Origin: Oscillospiraceae bacterium
GTDB lineage: Bacteria; Bacillota; Clostridia; Oscillospirales; UBA929
Direction: 5' to 3'
Assembly (NCBI GenBank): GCA_031282535.1
Contig: JAITDM010000121.1
Coordinates: 1-8,588 of the forward strand
DNA length: 8,588 bases
This document shows positions 5,525-8,588 of this stretch, piece by piece. The number at the start of each line of letters is the position of its first letter. Positions within the stretch are counted from its first letter, which is position 1. The notes under the pieces are model-generated. The model saw nothing but the letters and a program-made list of their open reading frames with translations, was not told where the DNA came from and did not search any database. A program made the translations under genes and the position numbers.

Positions 5525-6476
5525 GGACGCCGGGGGCGAGATGGGCGAGGATGGAAACGAAGCCTCCGACCCCGTCACGCCGCATATGCGGGGGCTCGAC
5601 GCCATCAACCCGCAGGACCGCTGCTTTGCCGACGCGCGCCGTGCCGGCGTCACCACCGTGGTCACCGGGCCGGGCAGCGCCAACCCGGTGGGCGGGCAGA
5701 TGGCGGCGCTGAGAACGGACGGCCGCCGCGTGGACGACATGGTCCTGCGCGCGCCCGCGGCCATGAAATTTGCGATGGGGGAGAACCCGAAGCGCGTGTA
5801 CGCCGGCCGGAAGGCCGCCCCCTTCACGCGCATGGGGACGGCGGCGCTCATCCGCGAGGCGCTCTTTCAGGCGCGCGCCTACGGGGCGCGCAAAGAGAGA
5901 GCGGCGCGCCACGGCGGCGACCCGCCGGACTACAATATGAAGTGGGAGAGCCTGCTGCCCGTGCTCGCGGGTGCGATGCCGGCGCACATCCACGCCCACC
6001 GCGCCGACGACATCTTCACGGCCCTGCGCATCGCGCGGGAGTTTGCGCTGAACGCCGTCGTCGTCCACGGCACGGACGCGGCCTCGGTGGCCGACCTGCT
6101 GGCGGCGGAGCGCGTGCCCGTTATCGCCGGGCCGCTGCTCACCGAGCGCTCGAAGCCGGAGCTCAGGAACCTGTCGTTTGCGCTGCCAGCCGCGCTGTAC
6201 CGGGCCGGCGTCCCCGCCGCGCTGTGTACCGACGCGCCGGTCGTGCCCCCGGAGTACCTCCCGCTGTGCGCGGGTCTCGCGGCCAAGGCGGGGCTGCCGG
6301 CGGAGGAAGCGCTGCGCGCCGTCACCGCCGCCGCCGCCGACATCACCCGGCTCGACCGCCGTGTGGGCCGGCTGCGCCCGGGTTTGGAGGCGGACATTGT
6401 CGTCTGGCGCGGCCCTTTACTGTCGCTGGAGACCGCCCCCGCGGCCGTGTTCCTCCTGGGCCGGCGGGCACAATGA
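5325..6476 (+). CDS. Metal-dependent amidohydrolase, imidazolonepropionase-like
   Basis: This is a 383-residue member of the amidohydrolase superfamily, in the group often annotated imidazolonepropionase-like (COG1228 type). The N- and C-terminal parts form the small beta-sandwich (LIYNAELHTMDG at the start, GLEADIVVW near the end) around a TIM-barrel. Metal-site candidates are H60 and H62 (DAHCH), the cluster H221-I-H223-A-H225 (HIHAHRADD), H248 (VHGTD) and D303 (TDAP). Other group-typical stretches are DPVTPHMRGLDAINP, GPGSANPVGGQ and KFAMGENPKRVY. The substrate is unknown: no other histidine-degradation gene is nearby, so a role in that pathway is not supported, and a cyclic amide or peptide-like substrate is possible. 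The ATG at 5325 is the first start after an in-frame TGA at 5319. Its ribosome binding site is weak (GGGG at 5310-5313), which suggests translational coupling to trxB. Confidence 0.9.
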   Translation: MLIYNAELHTMDGAVLAGGWVRTEGARIHSVGPPETCPAAGPDDVDAAGAAVTPGLIDAHCHIGVFEDAGGEMGEDGNEASDPVTPHMRGLDAINPQDRCFADARRAGVTTVVTGPGSANPVGGQMAALRTDGRRVDDMVLRAPAAMKFAMGENPKRVYAGRKAAPFTRMGTAALIREALFQARAYGARKERAARHGGDPPDYNMKWESLLPVLAGAMPAHIHAHRADDIFTALRIAREFALNAVVVHGTDAASVADLLAAERVPVIAGPLLTERSKPELRNLSFALPAALYRAGVPAALCTDAPVVPPEYLPLCAGLAAKAGLPAEEALRAVTAAAADITRLDRRVGRLRPGLEADIVVWRGPLLSLETAPAAVFLLGRRAQ

Positions 6477-6485
6477 CGAAAAAGG

Positions 6486-6514
6486 TGGCGAAACCCCGCC
6501 GCGTGTGGTATACT
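6486..6514 (+). promoter_or_regulatory. Extended -10 promoter of hpf
   Basis: TATACT (6509-6514) is preceded by TGG (6506-6508), giving an extended -10 element. The -35 position at 17-bp spacing holds only TGGCGA (6486-6491), a poor match, as is usual for extended -10 promoters. Transcription would start near 6521, giving a leader of about 75-80 nt with one possible stem (6551-6555 with 6579-6583) just before the ribosome binding site. Confidence 0.6.
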
Positions 6515-6585
6515 GGGGGTGGAGAAACCGAGCTGGGCGCCGGTGATCTTCCGGGTCCGCGACATCTGAATCATAGATCCCGGTT

Positions 6586-6605
6586 GGAAGGAGATGTTCG
6601 AATTG
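6586..6605 (+). promoter_or_regulatory. hpf ribosome binding site, deciding between two starts
   Basis: GGAAGGAG (6586-6593) touches the ATG at 6594 directly, which is too close for normal initiation. The in-frame TTG at 6603 is nine bases away, a normal distance. Starting there also gives the family-typical N-terminus (KVQFTDKKVEV after the initiator). I therefore favour TTG 6603, though ATG 6594 would add only three residues. Confidence 0.6.
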
Positions 6606-7139
6606 AAAGTACAATTTACCGACAAAAAAGTGGAAGTGTCCGATGCGCTGCGTGAGTATGCCGAGAAGAAGCTGACCAAGCTGGACCGCTACTTCAAGCA
6701 CGATGCCGAGGCGCGCGTGGTGTTCGCCGTGGAACGGGGCCGCCACCAGGTGGAGATCACCGTCTCCCACAGCGGGACGGCGTACAGGGCCTCCGAGTGC
6801 ACGAACGATATGTACGCGTCCATCGACAGCGCCGTGGCCTACATCGAGCGGCAGATCCACAAGTTCAAGACGAAGCTTGAAAAGCGGCTGCGCCAGGGCG
6901 CGTTTGAGCGCGAAGTGCCCACCGCCATGGCCGACCCGGTGGTGGACGAGGAGCAGGAGTTCAACATCATCCGCGTGAAGAAATTCGCGCTCAAGCCGAT
7001 GACGCCGGAGGAGGCGATCCTCCAGATGAATCTCTTGAACCACGAGTTCTTTGCGTTTCGCAACTTTGAAAACGGGGGCGTTTTCTCCGTGGTATACAGG
7101 CGCAACGACGGCGGTTACGGCCTGATTGAGGAACACTGA
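6603..7139 (+). CDS. hpf: Long-form ribosome hibernation promoting factor
   Basis: HPF binds the decoding region of the 30S subunit, and its long form pairs two ribosomes into inactive 100S dimers in stationary phase or stress. The 178-residue protein has the N-terminal HPF/YfiA domain (KVQFTDKKVEVSDALREY, EKKLTKLDRYF, then VEITVSH and YIERQIHKFKTKLEKR). A charged linker follows, then the C-terminal dimerisation domain from about residue 120 (IIRVKKFALKPMTPEEA, QMNLLNHEFFAFRN, VVYRRNDGGYGLIE). The two-domain length is typical of Firmicutes. The start is argued in the ribosome-binding-site entry; 6594 is the alternative. The gene seems to be its own transcription unit, with an extended -10 promoter upstream and a strong terminator downstream. 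In many Firmicutes hpf lies near secA or prfB; neither is in this window. Confidence 0.95.
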   Translation: MKVQFTDKKVEVSDALREYAEKKLTKLDRYFKHDAEARVVFAVERGRHQVEITVSHSGTAYRASECTNDMYASIDSAVAYIERQIHKFKTKLEKRLRQGAFEREVPTAMADPVVDEEQEFNIIRVKKFALKPMTPEEAILQMNLLNHEFFAFRNFENGGVFSVVYRRNDGGYGLIEEH

Positions 7140-7155
7140 CAGGCACGCACAGCGC

Positions 7156-7190
7156 GGGGCGCGGCCAATTTGGCCGCGCCCCAATTTTTT
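7156..7190 (+). terminator. Strong intrinsic terminator of hpf
   Basis: A perfect 11-bp GC-rich stem, GGGGCGCGGCC (7156-7166) and GGCCGCGCCCC (7172-7182), with loop AATTT, is followed by AA and six T (7185-7190). It lies 16 bases after the hpf stop. Confidence 0.95.
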
Positions 7191-7249
7191 GGTGATTTCA
7201 GGCTTTGGGCAGACAAATCATAATATTACAGACCATTTTATAAGATAAT

Positions 7250-7273
7250 ATGGCGAATCCGCCCATGGCGAAT
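7250..7273. repeat. 9-bp direct repeat overlapping the promoter
   Basis: ATGGCGAAT occurs at 7250-7258 and again, unchanged, at 7265-7273, a period of 15 bp. The copies cover the expected -35 position and the spacer right up to the -10 box. A short inverted repeat, GGCG (7252-7255) and CGCC (7260-7263), lies between them. The placement fits an operator, but this is inference. Confidence 0.6.
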
Positions 7274-7281
7274 GTTATAAT
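7251..7281 (+). promoter_or_regulatory. Promoter of the secreted-protein gene in an AT-rich island
   Basis: A perfect -10 box TATAAT (7276-7281) is preceded by TGT (7273-7275), forming an extended -10 element. No good -35 box lies at the normal spacing: TGGCGA (7251-7256) is 19 bases upstream. The stretch from about 7210 to 7285 is strikingly AT-rich for this genome and contains other -10-like strings (TATAAG at 7239, GATAAT at 7244). Transcription would start near 7288, with a leader of about 40 nt. Confidence 0.65.
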
Positions 7282-7326
7282 ATGCCCAATGGTTGGCATC
7301 GAGAGGAGAAAGGAAGTGCTTTGTTT

Positions 7327-8588
7327 ATGGCTGCAAAAAAACGGACGTTGTCATTGCTTGTCACCCTTGCCATGGTGCTGGGGATGTTGCCGTCGCTGTC
7401 CGTCTCCGGTTTGCAGGCGGCTGTCGGGCCGCTCGCAGAAAATAACAACACACACTGGCTGTTGTACTCTCCGAAAACCCAGGCGTATGTACAGCATCTC
7501 ACAAACGCCGGGTATGGCGCAAATCCCGGCGGGGTCGTCGCGACGCAGGCCGACCCGGCCGTCCCGGCCGCCCAATGGACGCTTACCAACTACAACTCCA
7601 GCTCGATACCGGCCGCCGCCGGTATGTTCCGCATGATCACTGCCGAAACCGCCAACGGGCACAATGCCGGCTTGGCCTTCAAAATGTTTGACGGCGCCGT
7701 GTATGTCGAAGGGGGCACAAACGGCGACGCCGACGGATTCTATCCGATTCCCGGACCCGCGGCCGATACGGTCATCATTCGCGGCGGCGGCAACGGCGGC
7801 ATCGTGTATCCGATGAACGCCAACGCGCAGGGCTTGACTGTGAACGACGCGAACATTCTTCGCCGCTCGGCCAGCAGCCCCGACGCCTTCATCATCATCC
7901 CACCGCAGGGATATGTTCCGGTGCCGCCGGTGCCGTCGTCCCTCACCACGCCGGACGGCGGCTCTGTTACGGTCGTGTGGCCGAACCCCACGACATATTC
8001 GTCGAAACTGATCCTTCAGCGCGCCACCGACGAAGCATTTTCGGACGCAGTCGCCGTGGACCTCAGCGGCGCGGCGCAGCAGGCCGGGTATGTTACGCGG
8101 CTGATTGACCCGTCTCCCAAGACGCATGGGACCACCTATTACTACAGGTTCATCGCCGAGGATTACTGGCACAAAGGTGAAAACGGCGTGGTCGGCGCGA
8201 GCGCGGGTATCACGATGCCTTCGACCTTGCCGCCGACCGTGCAGACGACGGCGCTGACGTTTTTCAAATACCCCGCCCCGAAAGATCAAGTCATCGGTTT
8301 TGACCCGGGCTTCGGTACGCCAGAAGGCGCGATGGGCGTCGCGTCCGTCCGCTTTGACGACGGGGCGAGTCTCGCCGCAGGCAGTGATTATACAATCGAT
8401 TGGGCCGGCAAGACGGTCACCGTCAAAGCAGTCGCGCTGAACCGTTTGACGCAGGGCGAGCATGTCGTCCATGTCCGATTTGACCGGGAAGCCGGCGCGG
8501 CGTCGTTTGCCGTCAGCCTCGATGTGTTTGACAAGATTGCGCACCCGTCTCACTGGCTGATTTTCTCGCCGGACGCGGGGGCGCTTGT
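7327..8588 (+). CDS. Secreted modular protein with fibronectin-III-like and X2-like domains (3' partial)
   Basis: The frame is open from the ATG at 7327 to the window end (420 full codons). A ribosome binding site AAAGGAAG lies at 7309-7316; a TTG at 7321 is a possible alternative. Residues 1-32 form a signal peptide: MAAKKR, a hydrophobic core (LSLLVTLAMVLGML) and a likely cleavage region at SGLQAA. Residues about 39-198 form a module I do not recognise, opening with NNTHWLLYSP. Residues about 199-298 look like a fibronectin type III domain (PVPSSLTTPDGGSVTVVWP, then a TYYYRFIAED strand). Residues about 303-400 resemble the X2 Ig-like module seen with carbohydrate-active and surface proteins (AAGSDYTIDWAGKTVTVKA, NRLTQGEH). 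At residues 408-415 SHWLIFSP echoes the start of the first module, so the architecture may repeat. It is probably extracellular or wall-linked. Enzymatic function is not visible in this part. Confidence 0.85.
   Translation, partial: MAAKKRTLSLLVTLAMVLGMLPSLSVSGLQAAVGPLAENNNTHWLLYSPKTQAYVQHLTNAGYGANPGGVVATQADPAVPAAQWTLTNYNSSSIPAAAGMFRMITAETANGHNAGLAFKMFDGAVYVEGGTNGDADGFYPIPGPAADTVIIRGGGNGGIVYPMNANAQGLTVNDANILRRSASSPDAFIIIPPQGYVPVPPVPSSLTTPDGGSVTVVWPNPTTYSSKLILQRATDEAFSDAVAVDLSGAAQQAGYVTRLIDPSPKTHGTTYYYRFIAEDYWHKGENGVVGASAGITMPSTLPPTVQTTALTFFKYPAPKDQVIGFDPGFGTPEGAMGVASVRFDDGASLAAGSDYTIDWAGKTVTVKAVALNRLTQGEHVVHVRFDREAGAASFAVSLDVFDKIAHPSHWLIFSPDAGAL

Noticed and set aside
4800..6068. Long minus-strand open frame over trxB and the amidohydrolase
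   Set aside because: Arg/Pro/Ala low-complexity translation opposite two well-supported genes.
6515..6602. raiA-type structured RNA upstream of hpf
   Set aside because: The leader is under 90 nt and shows only one weak stem, too little for that RNA class.
1..8588. A defence, mobile or CRISPR system
   Set aside because: No CRISPR-type spaced repeats, transposase, integrase, phage or nuclease motifs are present. The genes are housekeeping or surface proteins.

Overview
The window looks like chromosomal DNA from a GC-rich member of the Firmicutes, most likely class Clostridia. Four things point there: consensus sigma-A type promoters, strong purine-rich ribosome binding sites, a long-form hibernation factor, and a sortase-type cell-wall anchor signal ending in KKRK. 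The taxon is inferred from gene content and composition; there is no rRNA to confirm it. All seven genes I accept are on the + strand. Most of the window is ordinary housekeeping, with large surface or secreted proteins cut by both edges.

Region by region: (1) Bases 1-685 are the 3' end of a cell-surface protein with MucBP-like repeats, a Thr/Pro hinge built from a 15-bp tandem repeat, and a VPYTG sorting signal. An intrinsic terminator at 774-806 follows. (2) 849-1808 is prmA (ribosomal protein L11 methyltransferase). (3) 1869-2186 is a small PadR-family regulator behind a near-consensus promoter. (4) 2394-4142 is thrS, a threonyl-tRNA synthetase that keeps the editing domain but lacks the N-terminal TGS domain; it has its own promoter and a structured leader. 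(5) 4143-4390 is a non-coding gap with strong hairpins. (6) 4391 onward is a thioredoxin reductase (trxB) whose reading frame runs about 190 bases into the next gene, probably because of a frameshift near its 3' end. (7) 5325-6476 is a metal-dependent amidohydrolase of the imidazolonepropionase-like group. (8) 6603-7139 (or 6594-7139) is hpf, the long-form ribosome hibernation promoting factor, with an extended -10 promoter and a textbook terminator at 7156-7190. (9) From 7327 to the window edge runs a secreted multidomain protein. It has a signal peptide, a fibronectin-III-like domain, an X2-like Ig module and what looks like the start of a second copy of its first module. Its promoter lies in an AT-rich island with a 9-bp direct repeat over the promoter.

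Functionally, prmA, thrS and hpf all serve the translation machinery. trxB and the amidohydrolase may be co-transcribed and translationally coupled. I see no CRISPR array, tRNA, rRNA, transposase, phage gene or recognisable defence system. The items most worth a second look are the modular secreted protein and its promoter, the broken-looking end of trxB, and the non-coding hairpins at 4143-4390.
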